From Thiohalocapsa sp963695445 (GTDB taxonomy: Bacteria; Pseudomonadota; Gammaproteobacteria; Chromatiales; Chromatiaceae): DNA of 64,000 bases. Positions 1-8,362 of the stretch are shown one piece after another (position 1 is the first letter of the stretch; every line of letters begins with the position of its first letter). The translations under genes and the position numbers were made by a program. The notes below the pieces were generated by a model, which ran no database searches, was not told the origin of the DNA, and saw nothing but the letters and a program-made list of their open reading frames with translations. Location: NCBI GenBank assembly GCA_963695445.1, contig CAVOGV010000036.1:152859-216858 (forward strand), read 5' to 3'.

Positions 1-255
1 CTGTTCCTTGTTGAGCTTGCCGAGTTCCTTGAGCACGGTGATCTCCTTGTCCGTCAGGTGATAGCCCATGCGCTGCTTGTTGTCCACGCTGGTGACGCGC
101 ACCAGGCAGTGGCCGCATTCGCCGTCCTGGCAGTCGAAGTGGACCGGAACCTTGTGCTCCTTGGCGATCTTGAGCAGGGTTTCGGTGTGGCTGCCGGCGA
201 CGGCGTAGACCGTCTTGTCTTTGTAGTCGGGGTTGGAGAAGGTGACGAGGGCCAT
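1..255 (-). CDS. Shethna FeSII-like 2Fe-2S ferredoxin, C-terminus cut by window edge
   Basis: The first 85 residues of a small [2Fe-2S] protein are visible; the reading frame runs off the left edge. A plant-type cluster motif is present with cysteines at residues 42, 47 and 50 (CQDGECGHC); the fourth cysteine would lie outside. The N-terminus and the segment LTDKEITVLKELGKL resemble Azotobacter FeSII (Shethna protein II), which binds nitrogenase during oxygen stress and holds it in an inactive, protected complex. It is the last visible gene of the nifB operon, 120 bp after another ferredoxin. The family call rests on similarity I recognise. A plain electron-transfer ferredoxin is the alternative. 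Confidence 0.8.
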   Translation of the reverse strand, partial: MALVTFSNPDYKDKTVYAVAGSHTETLLKIAKEHKVPVHFDCQDGECGHCLVRVTSVDNKQRMGYHLTDKEITVLKELGKLNKEQ

Positions 256-375
256 TGGATGCTCCGAGGTAGAGAGTTGTCGAGTGACGAGTGACGACGG
301 CAGGTGCGAGCGCTGCGGGACAGCAGCCGAGGGCGATCCTCAGACCTAGTCCCTTGCCCCTCGATCACTTCGTGC

Positions 376-660
376 TTATGCCGGCTTGACGGTGCAGTCG
401 CCGATGATCTGTGCCTGGCAGGCGAGGCGGTCGTGGCGGCTGGCCATGTTGTCGCGCAGCACCTTTTCCTCCAGCACGGAGGGCTCGGTGAGATTGTTCC
501 AGCCTTCGGTCACATGCATCATGCAGGTGCCGCAGTCGCCCTCGCGGCAGCCGTAGATGATGCCGGCGCCGATCTTCTCGGACACCTCGATGACGCGGAT
601 GCCGGCCGGTACGTTGACGGTCTGGTCGATGTCTTCAAACGTGATCTTTGCTTTTGCCAT
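376..660 (-). CDS. [2Fe-2S] ferredoxin of the nif operon
   Basis: This 94-residue protein has a plant-type [2Fe-2S] binding pattern: Cys38, Cys43 and Cys46 in CREGDCGTC, and Cys81 in LACQ. That is the normal length and spacing for the small ferredoxins found in proteobacterial nif clusters. It probably supplies low-potential electrons for nitrogenase or for cofactor assembly; which of the two cannot be told here. It lies between the flavodiiron gene (138 bp upstream) and the FeSII-like gene, all leftward, so co-transcription is likely. No frameshift or unusual residue was seen. Confidence 0.9.
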   Translation of the reverse strand: MAKAKITFEDIDQTVNVPAGIRVIEVSEKIGAGIIYGCREGDCGTCMMHVTEGWNNLTEPSVLEEKVLRDNMASRHDRLACQAQIIGDCTVKPA

Positions 661-798
661 GGTGCTTTTGCTCCTGTTTGGCCGTTGGGTTGACCCTTGG
701 GCCGGTTGGGTTTGCTCGTAATCGAGTCGAGTCTGGGAACCATCGGTGCGCCCGTGGGCGCTTGTCGTTGTCGTTGGGTTATGCGTGGAGCGCGTGCA

Positions 799-2169
799 TC
801 AGCCGAGCTCCGAGAAGTCGATGACCGGTTTGCCCTGCGCCGGCTCCGTCGGTGCACGGGAGGGCGCTTCGATGCCCGCGGTCGCCGGGCGGGTGCCGAC
901 CATGGCCTCCGCAAGACGGCGGCCGAATTCGCGGCTCTCGGTCAGTTCGTCGGCGGTCGGAATCAGCTTCACGCGCAGGCCGGAGACCGGCACACGCATC
1001 TTCAGGCCGCGCAGGCGGTCCTCGACCATCGGCACCGCCTCGCCGCTCCAGCCATAGGAGCCGAAGGCGGCGCCGATCTTGCCGCGCAGGTCCACCACCG
1101 CCAGCGACGACAGCAGATCCCAGATCGGCTTGACGGCGTCGCCGTTGACGGTTGGGGAGCCGAAGGCGAGGGCGTCCGCCTCTTCGATCAGGTCGACGAA
1201 GGGCTCGGTCTCGCCGCCTTCGAGGTCGTATAGCGAGACGCGCACGCCGTCGACGGATTCGGCCCCGGCGCAGACCGCCTCGGCCATGCGCGCGGTGCTG
1301 CCGTAGGCGCTCATGTAGAAGACGATCAGCGAGCGATGCTGCGCGCCGAGTTCGAAACATTGACTGGTGGTGGACAGCTCCCGGTAGCGGGCCACGTAAC
1401 GGCGCGGGCGATCGCGCAGGATGGGGCCGTGAGTGGGCGCGACCAGCTTCAACGGCAGCGGTTCGATCAGCTTCAGCGCGTCGAGTACGTGCGGCTTGAA
1501 CGGCCGCATGATGTGCGCGTAGTAGTAGTCGAACGAGAAACGAAAGTCGCCGACCCGGTCGTTGAACAGGCGGTCGTCGCAGTAGTGGCAGCCGAAGACG
1601 TCTCCGGAGAACAGGATCTGCGCCTCCACGAGGTAGGTGCACTGGGTATCGGGCCAGTGCAGGAACGGCGTATGCAGGAAGCTCAGCCGTCGGTCGCCGA
1701 GGGCGATCTCGTCGTCGGTGGTGACGGTCTCGTAGTCGAGCGCTTCTTCACCGGGCTTGAGTAGCGCCTTGAGCATGGCCGGCGCGCGTTTCGAGATGAT
1801 CAGCCGCGCTTGCGGCGCGCGACGCATCAGCTCCGGCAGCGCGCCGGTGTGATCCGGCTCCAAGTGGTTGAGCACGATGACGCGGATCTCGGCGTAGTCC
1901 GCGATGGACTCCAGCCGGCGAAAGAAGTCGTCGCTGAACTCGGCCTTGACCGTGTCGATCACGGCGACGCCGTCGCTGCCCCGCACTGCGTAGGCGTTAT
2001 AGGTGGTGCCGTTGGCGGTGCGCAGGATCATGTCGAAGCTGCGCAGCGTCGGGTCCATCGCGCCGATCCAGTGGACGCCGGGTGCGATCTCCACGGCGCC
2101 CTCTGACTGGCCCAGGTCCGGGCTGCTGTGACGCCCGTGCTGAGTCGGCCGCACTGGTGTCTGGCTCAT
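799..2169 (-). CDS. Flavodiiron protein (FprA-type oxygen or NO reductase) in the nif operon
   Basis: The protein of about 456 residues has the two flavodiiron modules. An N-terminal metallo-beta-lactamase-like domain carries the diiron ligands (HLEPDH at 102-107, His171, Asp190 and a later APTHG histidine). A C-terminal flavodoxin domain begins near residue 280 with the FMN loop in SAYGSTARMAE. These enzymes reduce O2 to water or NO to N2O in the cytoplasm, using electrons from a small redox protein. The ATG at 2169 is chosen because it overlaps the upstream stop (ATGA); a TTG six bases earlier is less likely. A role in shielding nitrogenase from oxygen is inferred from the operon, with the neighbouring ferredoxins as plausible donors. 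Confidence 0.9.
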   Translation of the reverse strand: MSQTPVRPTQHGRHSSPDLGQSEGAVEIAPGVHWIGAMDPTLRSFDMILRTANGTTYNAYAVRGSDGVAVIDTVKAEFSDDFFRRLESIADYAEIRVIVLNHLEPDHTGALPELMRRAPQARLIISKRAPAMLKALLKPGEEALDYETVTTDDEIALGDRRLSFLHTPFLHWPDTQCTYLVEAQILFSGDVFGCHYCDDRLFNDRVGDFRFSFDYYYAHIMRPFKPHVLDALKLIEPLPLKLVAPTHGPILRDRPRRYVARYRELSTTSQCFELGAQHRSLIVFYMSAYGSTARMAEAVCAGAESVDGVRVSLYDLEGGETEPFVDLIEEADALAFGSPTVNGDAVKPIWDLLSSLAVVDLRGKIGAAFGSYGWSGEAVPMVEDRLRGLKMRVPVSGLRVKLIPTADELTESREFGRRLAEAMVGTRPATAGIEAPSRAPTEPAQGKPVIDFSELG

Positions 2170-2648
2170 TGCCAAGGACTCCTAGTCGCCGTGGCGGTCG
2201 CTGGCGGCGGCTCACAGCTGGATTCACCCGCAGACGCGCCGATTGGGTCGCTGGCCGCGGCACGGGCACAGGACTGCAGGTCCTCGCCGTCGGCGATACG
2301 CACGCCGAGGGCGTCGAGCACGGGGTTGGACTCGAACCCGCAACAGCGACCAAAGGCGGTCTCGATCAGGGGCCGGCGGATCAGCAGTGGCTCGCCGAGC
2401 ATCAGTGCTAACGCCTCGTCCTCATCCAGGGTGCTCGGATCGATCGCACCAGACTTGACCCACGGCGCGGTGGCATTGAACCATTCGGCCACTGGCAGCG
2501 TGTCGAAGAAGAGCCGCAAGCGCTCGGCGCTCCAGCGCTCAGTGAGCAGATCGCGAACGACGAGCCGATGCCCCAAGCCCGACAACAGCCTTTTTTGCCT
2601 GGCGTTGCCGATGCAACCGGGCTTTTCGTAAAAGACGACTTCAGTCAT
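2166..2648 (-). CDS. ArsC/Spx-family nitrogenase-associated protein
   Basis: This 160-residue protein starts MTEVVFYEKPGC, with a single redox-type cysteine at residue 11 of a thioredoxin-like ArsC fold, followed by a family-typical LLIRRPLIE segment near residue 90. ArsC-like proteins of this kind are recurrent in nif clusters and are annotated as nitrogenase-associated or NifO-like; their biochemical role is unsettled. The C-terminal 35 residues are Ala/Pro/Ser-rich and look disordered. The ATG at 2648 gives the conserved N-terminus; a ten-residue upstream extension has no family support. Its stop overlaps the flavodiiron start by ATGA, so translation is probably coupled. Confidence 0.8.
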   Translation of the reverse strand: MTEVVFYEKPGCIGNARQKRLLSGLGHRLVVRDLLTERWSAERLRLFFDTLPVAEWFNATAPWVKSGAIDPSTLDEDEALALMLGEPLLIRRPLIETAFGRCCGFESNPVLDALGVRIADGEDLQSCARAAASDPIGASAGESSCEPPPATATATRSPWQ

Positions 2649-2694
2649 GTGTCGGTGCCCCTGTGTGGATGCGTCCATGTGGATGCCAGGGAAT

Positions 2695-2973
2695 TCAGCG
2701 CGCCTGGATCTCGGCCATGGCCTCGGCCATGCGCTCCGGTGGGATGCCGGTCAAGGAGCCCGGCGGGTTCACCGGTATGCCGAAGCCATCCAGGATGACT
2801 CCCTCGATCGGGCAGATGCTCGCGCATTGGGGGTGTGCGTGGTCGCCGTCGCACTCGGTGCAAGCCGCGGCGTCGATGACGAAGTGCGGCTCCGCGGCGT
2901 GGATGGCCTGGCTCGGACACAGGGGCTCGCAGGCCCAGCAGTTGACGCATCCTTCGATGATTTCGTATGCCAT
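2695..2973 (-). CDS. 2[4Fe-4S] ferredoxin, nif-type
   Basis: The 92-residue protein carries two [4Fe-4S] motifs: Cys9, 12, 15 and 19, then Cys38, 41, 50 and 54. The second motif has an eight-residue insertion between its second and third cysteines, as in the Allochromatium-type bacterial ferredoxins. The protein is 25 bp downstream of nifB and leftward, so it belongs to the nifB transcript. NifB needs reducing equivalents for radical-SAM chemistry, and ferredoxins adjacent to nifB commonly serve that role or feed nitrogenase. The ATG at 2973 directly precedes the conserved AYEIIEGC start. Confidence 0.9.
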   Translation of the reverse strand: MAYEIIEGCVNCWACEPLCPSQAIHAAEPHFVIDAAACTECDGDHAHPQCASICPIEGVILDGFGIPVNPPGSLTGIPPERMAEAMAEIQAR

Positions 2974-2998
2974 GCTGTTGCTCCTATCTGGCGCGCGC

Positions 2999-4557
2999 TC
3001 AGGCCGACAGGGCCGTGGCATCGGTGGCGGCATCGAGGCGACCGTTGCTGGCCATCTCGCGATAGACGGCGGCGACCGCGTCTTCGATCGGTTCCATGGC
3101 ATGCTCGCCATTTGGCAGGATGCCGGCGGCCTCCAGGTCGCCCCAGGGCTCGTAGCCGATCTTCGAACACAGCACCACCTCGCAGCCGTTCAGGGTGCGG
3201 ATGCTGCCCGCCAGCGCGGTCTCGGCATCGCCGCAGGTGTCACCGCCGCCGCAGTAGAGGTCCACCTTGCGGGCGCCGATCAAGCGCACCGCGACCTTGC
3301 CAGTCGGAGGGGCCGCGGCCTCGTAGATCAGGAACTCGCGGGCATGGCCGAAGTGCTGGTTGACGATGCCGCCGCCGCTGGTGGCGACTGCCATCAGCAC
3401 CGGGCGCAGCGTTGGCGTTGGGCTTTGCGTCGGCTTAGACGCGGATGGGCGCTTGAGCGATGTGAGCGGAATGAAGGTCTCGTTCCGCTGCTGCTGCTGG
3501 GCCTCGCGATTGGCCTCGATGGCCGCGTGCACCTCGGCGCGGCGTTTCATGGCCGCCTCGTAGTCGATGTCCATTTGCTCGACCTTGTCGAGCGTGAACT
3601 CGGCGCCGCGGTCCTCACCGAGCATGCCGACCGCGTCGGCGCGGCACTGCCGGCAGTGGCGCATCATGGCCATATCGCCGGCGCACTCGTCCTGCAGCGC
3701 CTGCAATTCGTCGGTGTGGGGCCGCGCTGGCCCATGATGCCGTAGAAGGTGCCGTGCTCGGCCTCGGCGATCAGCGGCATTACGTTGTGCAGGAAGGCGC
3801 CCTTGGCCTTGACCACGCGGCTGACTTCCTTCAGGTGCTGGTCGTTGACGCCGGGGATCATCACCGAGTTGACCTTGACCAGCACGCCGCGATCGCACAG
3901 CATCTGCAGGCCGTTTTGCTGCTGCTCGATGAGGATGCGCGCGGCCTTGACGCCCTTGATGCGCCGGTTGTTCCAGAAGATCCAGGGGTAGATCTTGGCG
4001 CCGATCTCGGGGTCTACGCAGTTGATGGTGATGGTGACGTGGTCGATGTTGTGCTGGCAGATCTCGTCCACCAGTTCCGGCAGCGCCAGGCCGTTGGTGG
4101 AGACGCAGAGCTTGATGTCCGGCGCCTTCTCCGACAGGGCGCGGAAGGTCGCCAGGGTGCGCTCGGGGTTGGCCAGCGGGTCGCCGGGACCGGCGATGCC
4201 GAGCACGGTCATCTGCGGGATCTCTGCGGCCACGGCCAAGGTCTTCTTGACCGCCTGTTCCGGTGTCATTACCTCCGAGACCACGCCCGGCCGAGACTCG
4301 TTGGAACAGTCGTACTTGCGATTGCAGTAGTGGCATTGGATATTGCAGGCCGGCGCCACCGCCACATGCATGCGCGCATAGTGATGATGGGCCTCCTCGG
4401 AGAAGCAGGGGTGGTTGTGGACCTTGGCGCGGATGTGCTCCGGCAGGTGCGCGAGCTTGTCGGAACTGCTGCCGCAACCGCTGGAAGCACAACCTGCCCC
4501 CGCCGCGGCCCCGTTCACGCCGCTGGCCGTACCGATTTCAATGACCTTCTGCTGCAT
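2999..4557 (-). CDS. nifB: Nitrogenase FeMo-cofactor biosynthesis protein NifB (one apparent frameshift)
   Basis: NifB is a radical-SAM enzyme that builds the NifB-co precursor of the nitrogenase cofactor. The radical-SAM cysteines are at 71, 75 and 78 (CNIQCHYC). The C-terminal portion carries HCRQCRADAVG and then a NifX/NafY-like domain (GGGIVNQHFGHA). The frame breaks near 3720: the sequence after FYGIMGQRGPTP continues as DELQALQDECAG in a neighbouring frame, consistent with one missing base. Both halves are well conserved, so a sequencing error is plausible. It is the first gene of the leftward nif operon, behind a sigma-54 promoter and a NifA-type site. Confidence 0.9.
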
Positions 4558-4624
4558 CTCGCGCCCTCTGTGTTTTGGGTGGCCACCGTCGCAAACGGTG
4601 CATCACAATCGCTAGAAGTGTCTA

Positions 4625-4641
4625 AGCAAGCGCCATGCCGA
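4625..4641 (-). promoter_or_regulatory. Sigma-54 (-24/-12) promoter of the nifB operon
   Basis: Read on the minus strand the site is CGGCATGGCGCTTGCT. It keeps the GG-N10-GC spacing and matches the -24/-12 consensus TGGCACG-N4-TTGCW except for the first base and one C-to-T change. It sits about 70-80 bp upstream of the nifB ATG, and a TGT-N10-ACA element lies about 65 bp further upstream. Sequence match and position support it; no transcript data are available. Confidence 0.75.
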
Positions 4642-4704
4642 CTCATCGGGTTCGAGTCATACGACTGGTTTGTAAAAGAATTTCTGCGGGTCTGATGCGC
4701 GGGT

Positions 4705-4720
4705 TGTCGGGTCCGCGACA
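4705..4720. promoter_or_regulatory. NifA upstream activator site
   Basis: TGT-cgggtccgcg-ACA is an exact TGT-N10-ACA palindrome, the consensus NifA binding site. It lies about 100 bp upstream of the start of transcription expected from the -24/-12 promoter, which is the usual distance for NifA activation by DNA looping. Confidence 0.75.
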
Positions 4721-4825
4721 ATGCCGCCCGGGGCCGATTGTTATGTCTGGCACCTTGGCTAGATCCGCGCCGCCATGCGGGTTTTGCCCCTGATCGGGCC
4801 GAGCGGACATCCGCTGTCTTGGCCG

Positions 4826-4877
4826 TCGCGATTGCAAATCGCTCCCACGCCTTTGGGAGCGCCGACTTCTAGTCGGC
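4826..4877. repeat. REP-like cluster of short palindromes
   Basis: Three adjacent palindromes lie here: GCGATTGCAAATCGC, then a GCTCCCA/TGGGAGC stem, then GCCGACTTCTAGTCGGC. The first two match, in reverse orientation, the palindromes of the repeat pair at 22267-22418, so this is a dispersed REP-type element in the space between nifB and the GGDEF gene. Confidence 0.65.
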
Positions 4878-5252
4878 TCGCCGCCCTCAGGCGGCTGCGG
4901 CTTGCCCTGACAGCGCAAGCTCCACCGGGCGTCTTCAAGGGCGCTCGCGCGCCCTGGCCAACCAGATGTCGGTGGTCCCGGTGATGCGCCGTGGGCATCC
5001 CTGCGGGGGATCGAGATTCCGCGCGGCGATTTCGATACTCTAGCGCGACGCCGGAGCGGAGGCCGCCGGCAATGACCGGCGCCGGAATCTCGCTAGGAAC
5101 CTCAGATGTCTGCAACCGATCCGTTCAAACTACTGTTCAACCTCGGCGTGGTCCAACTCGGGTCGCCGGGTGTCGATCTGGACGTTGAACAGTGCGTGCG
5201 CTGCGGCCCGCGGCACTCGGCCAGCTTGCGCCCCTTGGTTGGCCCGCGTGCG
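4878..5252. other. Intergenic, no gene recognised
   Basis: Between the REP-like element and the receptor gene I see no recognisable gene. An open frame from an ATG at 5106 joins in frame to the signal peptide at 5253, but its 49 residues have no family features and would bury the signal peptide, so it is treated as untranslated. Confidence 0.4.
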
Positions 5253-6823
5253 ATGATCCGATTAGCGCTTGCTCACATCCGCGTCTTCTTGCTGCTGCCG
5301 CTGCTGCTCCTGGCAGTCACCAATCATTGCGCCGCGCAGGAGGTGGCGCCTGCCAGCCCTGCCGAGCGGCTGGCCCTGACGGCGGCGGAGCGCGCCTATC
5401 TTGCGCAGTTGGGGGAGTTGAAGATTTGCACCTTTCCGGACTGGATGCCCTACGAGCAGATTACCGCCAGCGGCGACTATCGCGGGATCGGAGCGGACCT
5501 GACCGCGTTGCTGGCCGAGCAGCTCGCGGTGCCGATCACGCTGTTACCGACGCGCACCTGGTCCGAGTCGTTGGCGAACGTTCGCGATGGTCGCTGCGAC
5601 CTGCTGCCGATGACGATGGACGTGCCGAGCCGTCGCACTTACCTGAATTACTCGGTTCCCTTCACGGCCCAGCCCTTTGTCGATCGCCACCCGGCGCAGC
5701 CACCCCTTTGTCGTCGAATCTGGCGGAGCTCGACGGTGCGCGCGTCGCGGTGGTCGAGGGTTTCGCTGCCGGGGAGCTGATTGCCGAGCGTTATCCACGA
5801 CTCGAGATCGTGACCGCTGCGAACGTGACCGAGGGACTGGAGCTGGTGCGCCGCGGACGCGTCGAAGGCTATGTCGACTCGCTAGCCACCATTGCCTATC
5901 AGCTGCAGCGGGAGGAGTCCATCGACATCAAGGTTGCCGGCATGCTCGGCTTCGACCTCCAGCTCAGTGTGGCAACCCGCGCGGACCAGCCGTTGTTGGG
6001 GTCCGTGATCGCCAAGGCCCTGGTCGCGATCGGTCCGGCCGAGATCGACCGCATCGTCAGTCGCTGGCTGTCCGCCCAGTACCAACCGCCGCGGGACGCG
6101 ACCTGGCTGTGGATGGTCCTCGCGCCGGCCGCGCTCGTCATGCTCGGGCTCTACCTCTGGAATCACTGGCTGCGGAAGGTCAATCGCGCCTTGGCCGAGG
6201 CCCAGGCGGAGTTGGCGGAGAAGACGCAAGCGCTGGAGCGCCTTTCCGTCACCGACAGCCTGACCCAGCTCAGCAATCGGCGAAAACTGGATGAGGTACT
6301 GAACCGATCCGTCGAGCTGAGTCGCCGCAATGCCCGACCGCTTACGCTGATCATGCTCGATCTCGACCACTTCAAGACGACCAACGACTGCTATGGCCAC
6401 CAGGTTGGCGATCAGGTCTTGCAGCAGGTCGCCGCATTGATCCGCGAACAGTGCCGCAACACCGATCTGCCCGGGCGTTGGGGTGGGGAGGAGTTTCTGA
6501 TCATCTGCCCAGAGACCGAGCTTGGCGCCGCGTCGGTGCTGGCGGAACGCCTGCGCGCGCGCATCGAGGCGTATCGGTTCGACCTGGTCCAGCACCAGAC
6601 CATCAGCCTCGGGCTGGCCGAATTCGCCGCCGGCGACACGCCGGACCGCCTGCTCGCGCGGGCCGACGCCGCGTTGTATGCGGCAAAAACGCGTGGTCGC
6701 AATCGCGTCGAAATCGGCGGCATCCTGATCGGCGGCAACCTGGATAGGTCGGCGGCGACGGCGACAACGCCTAGCGGATTGCGCGACGCGATGCCTCAGG
6801 CCAACGAGAGCTCAGCGCCGTGA
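5253..6823 (+). CDS. Periplasmic-binding-domain diguanylate cyclase (GGDEF), two apparent frameshifts
   Basis: A signal peptide (MIRLALAHIRVFLLLPLLLL) leads into a type-3 solute-binding domain (LKICTFPDWMPYEQI), then one membrane helix (WMVLAPAALVMLGLYLW), a short coiled coil, and a GGDEF domain (DSLTQLSNRR, DLDHFKTTND, RWGGEEF) with an intact signature. It should sense a small periplasmic ligand and make cyclic-di-GMP. The frame shifts twice within about 30 bp: an extra G at about 5682 and another at about 5713. Between them the third frame reads IATRRSHPFV, the expected family sequence, so both look like single-base insertions. The ATG at 5253 starts the signal peptide. Confidence 0.8.
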
Positions 6824-6866
6824 TGCTCAACCGGCGCCTTGCTTTAAGGGGGGCTTCGGCGGCGGG

Positions 6867-7028
6867 GTGGTGCAGGACAGGGACGGGCTGGAGCTGAAGA
6901 TCCGCAAGCAATTGCACGTCAATCAGGGCGTGCTCGGGGTGCAGTGCAGTCAGCTGACCGTAGACGGTTGTTTTGCCGAGCTGATCCGCGCGGCCCATGC
7001 CGAGAGCGGCCGGCGGTCGTGGAGCTAA
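6867..7028 (+). other. Unrecognised 53-codon open segment
   Basis: This short open stretch after the GGDEF gene encodes a mildly hydrophilic peptide (VVQDRDGLELKIRK at its start) without a recognisable family. It lies just before a nuclease-gene remnant in another frame, and may be debris of the same or another lost gene. No ribosome-binding site supports independent translation. Confidence 0.25.
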
Positions 7029-7042
7029 CACCCTAGGGAAGA

Positions 7043-7183
7043 GCCCTGCAGCAGATCAAGGACCGGGGCTACGCGGACAAATACGTGGCCGAAGGCGTGC
7101 CGATCCATCTGGTCGGTGTGGAATTCAGCCGCGACCGACGTACGCTGGCCGGATTCGAGGCGGAGAGCCTTCCGGTCCGCTGA
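7043..7183 (+). pseudogene. C-terminal remnant of a PD-(D/E)XK nuclease-superfamily (AAA-ATPase-like/DUF1703) gene
   Basis: These 46 codons read ALQQIKDRGYADKY, then IHLVGVEFSRD and AGFE, then a stop. This is the usual end of the large AAA-ATPase-like/PD-(D/E)XK (DUF1703) proteins common in repeat-rich bacterial genomes. The ATPase and nuclease body is absent, so only a remnant is left. The family call rests on the QIK-RGYA-KY and LVGVEFS segments. Confidence 0.55.
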
Positions 7184-7331
7184 TCACAGGCAGCCGATCC
7201 CCGTCCGCCGCCGCCTTCGGCGCTGAATTGATTTGGCGCAGCTAACTGGCGGATAGCGTCCGCATCTCTCGTCTAACTCCCTGATTTTAGTATTCCAGCA
7301 GCGCGTTTGCCGTTGACGGGTCTGGTGCGTG

Positions 7332-7349
7332 TGTCTATCTTGTTTGACA
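7332..7349. promoter_or_regulatory. PpsR/CrtJ-type operator upstream of crtE
   Basis: TGT-ctatcttgtttg-ACA is an exact TGT-N12-ACA palindrome, the consensus for the PpsR/CrtJ repressor of photosynthesis genes. It lies 72 bp upstream of the crtE ATG, and its right half contains TTGACA, which could serve as the -35 element. That would let a bound repressor block RNA polymerase. A second, imperfect TGA-N12-ACA overlaps just downstream. Confidence 0.65.
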
Positions 7350-7420
7350 CTTTTTCGTGACAATTTGTCCTTACAGTCCGGGTCGGCCACAGACCCTCAA
7401 GTCCGGGAGAAGATCGACGG

Positions 7421-8290
7421 ATGGATGTCCTGCAACGCATCGAAGCCGCCCTTGAGACCGCGGTGTCGAAAGGCATCGGCGATGGCTGTCCGCCGTTGTT
7501 GGCCAAGGCGGTTCGTCACGCGGTCTTTACGCCCGGCTCGCGGGTACGACCGCGGCTCTGTCTTGCCGTCGCCCACGCCTGCGGCGACGACGCGCCCAAC
7601 GTCTCGGATGCCGCCGCGGCATCCCTGGAGCTCATGCACTGTGCCTCGCTGGTGCACGACGATCTGCCCTGTTTCGATGATGCCGACACGCGCCGCGGTC
7701 AGCCGACGGTGCACCGTGCCTATGGCGAGCGCTTGGCGGTGCTGGCCGGTGATGGGCTGATCGTGCTGGCGTTCGAGAATCTGGCCTGGAGCACGCTGCG
7801 CCATCCCGAGCGGTTGGCGCCGTTGGTGATGATCGTCGGCCGAGCCGTCGGTATCAGCCATGGCATCGTCGCCGGGCAGGCCTGGGAGTGCGAGTCGAAC
7901 GTGGACCTGACGGCCTATCACCGCGAGAAGACCGCCGCGCTGTTCGCCGCGGCCACCGAGGCCGGTGCCGCCGCCTCCGGTATGAACCCCGCGCCCTGGC
8001 ACACGCTCGGCGAGAACCTGGGCCTGGCTTATCAGGTGGCGGACGATCTGCGCGATGTCGCCTCCAGCGCTGAGGAGCTTGGCAAGCCGGTCGGGCAGGA
8101 CGCCGCCCACGATCGCCCGAGCGCGGTGGCGGAGCTGGGCGTCGATGGCGCGGTTGATCGGCTGCGGGAACTTGTCACGGGTGCGGTTGATTCGATTCCT
8201 GCTTGCCCCGGCGCGGACGGCCTGCGCGCGCTCGTGCATGGCGAGATGCAGCGGCTGTTGCCGGATCACTTGGCGCAGCGGTTGCGCTGA
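7421..8290 (+). CDS. crtE: Geranylgeranyl (polyprenyl) diphosphate synthase
   Basis: This 289-residue prenyltransferase carries both aspartate-rich motifs: DDLPCFDD at 80-87 (the DDx4D type of bacterial enzymes) and DDLRD at 208-212. It condenses isopentenyl diphosphate with allylic diphosphates, giving the C20 precursor for carotenoids and the bacteriochlorophyll tail. Position directly before crtF and bchC, and the PpsR-type operator upstream, favour CrtE. The closely related farnesyl synthase IspA cannot be fully excluded from motifs alone. The ATG at 7421 gives a standard-length N-terminus. Confidence 0.85.
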   Translation: MDVLQRIEAALETAVSKGIGDGCPPLLAKAVRHAVFTPGSRVRPRLCLAVAHACGDDAPNVSDAAAASLELMHCASLVHDDLPCFDDADTRRGQPTVHRAYGERLAVLAGDGLIVLAFENLAWSTLRHPERLAPLVMIVGRAVGISHGIVAGQAWECESNVDLTAYHREKTAALFAAATEAGAAASGMNPAPWHTLGENLGLAYQVADDLRDVASSAEELGKPVGQDAAHDRPSAVAELGVDGAVDRLRELVTGAVDSIPACPGADGLRALVHGEMQRLLPDHLAQRLR

Positions 8291-8362
8291 GGGATCGCAG
8301 CGGCCCCCGACCACCACTCTCCAACTATCCACCGCTCTCTAACTATTCAGACAGGATCAAAG

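Noticed and set aside
4640..4670. T-loop-like GGTTCGAGTC suggesting a tRNA
   Set aside because: No acceptor, D or anticodon stems can be formed around it, and it lies in the nifB upstream region.
5106..5252. N-terminal extension of the GGDEF receptor from the ATG at 5106
   Set aside because: It would place 49 unrelated residues before a clear signal peptide starting at 5253.
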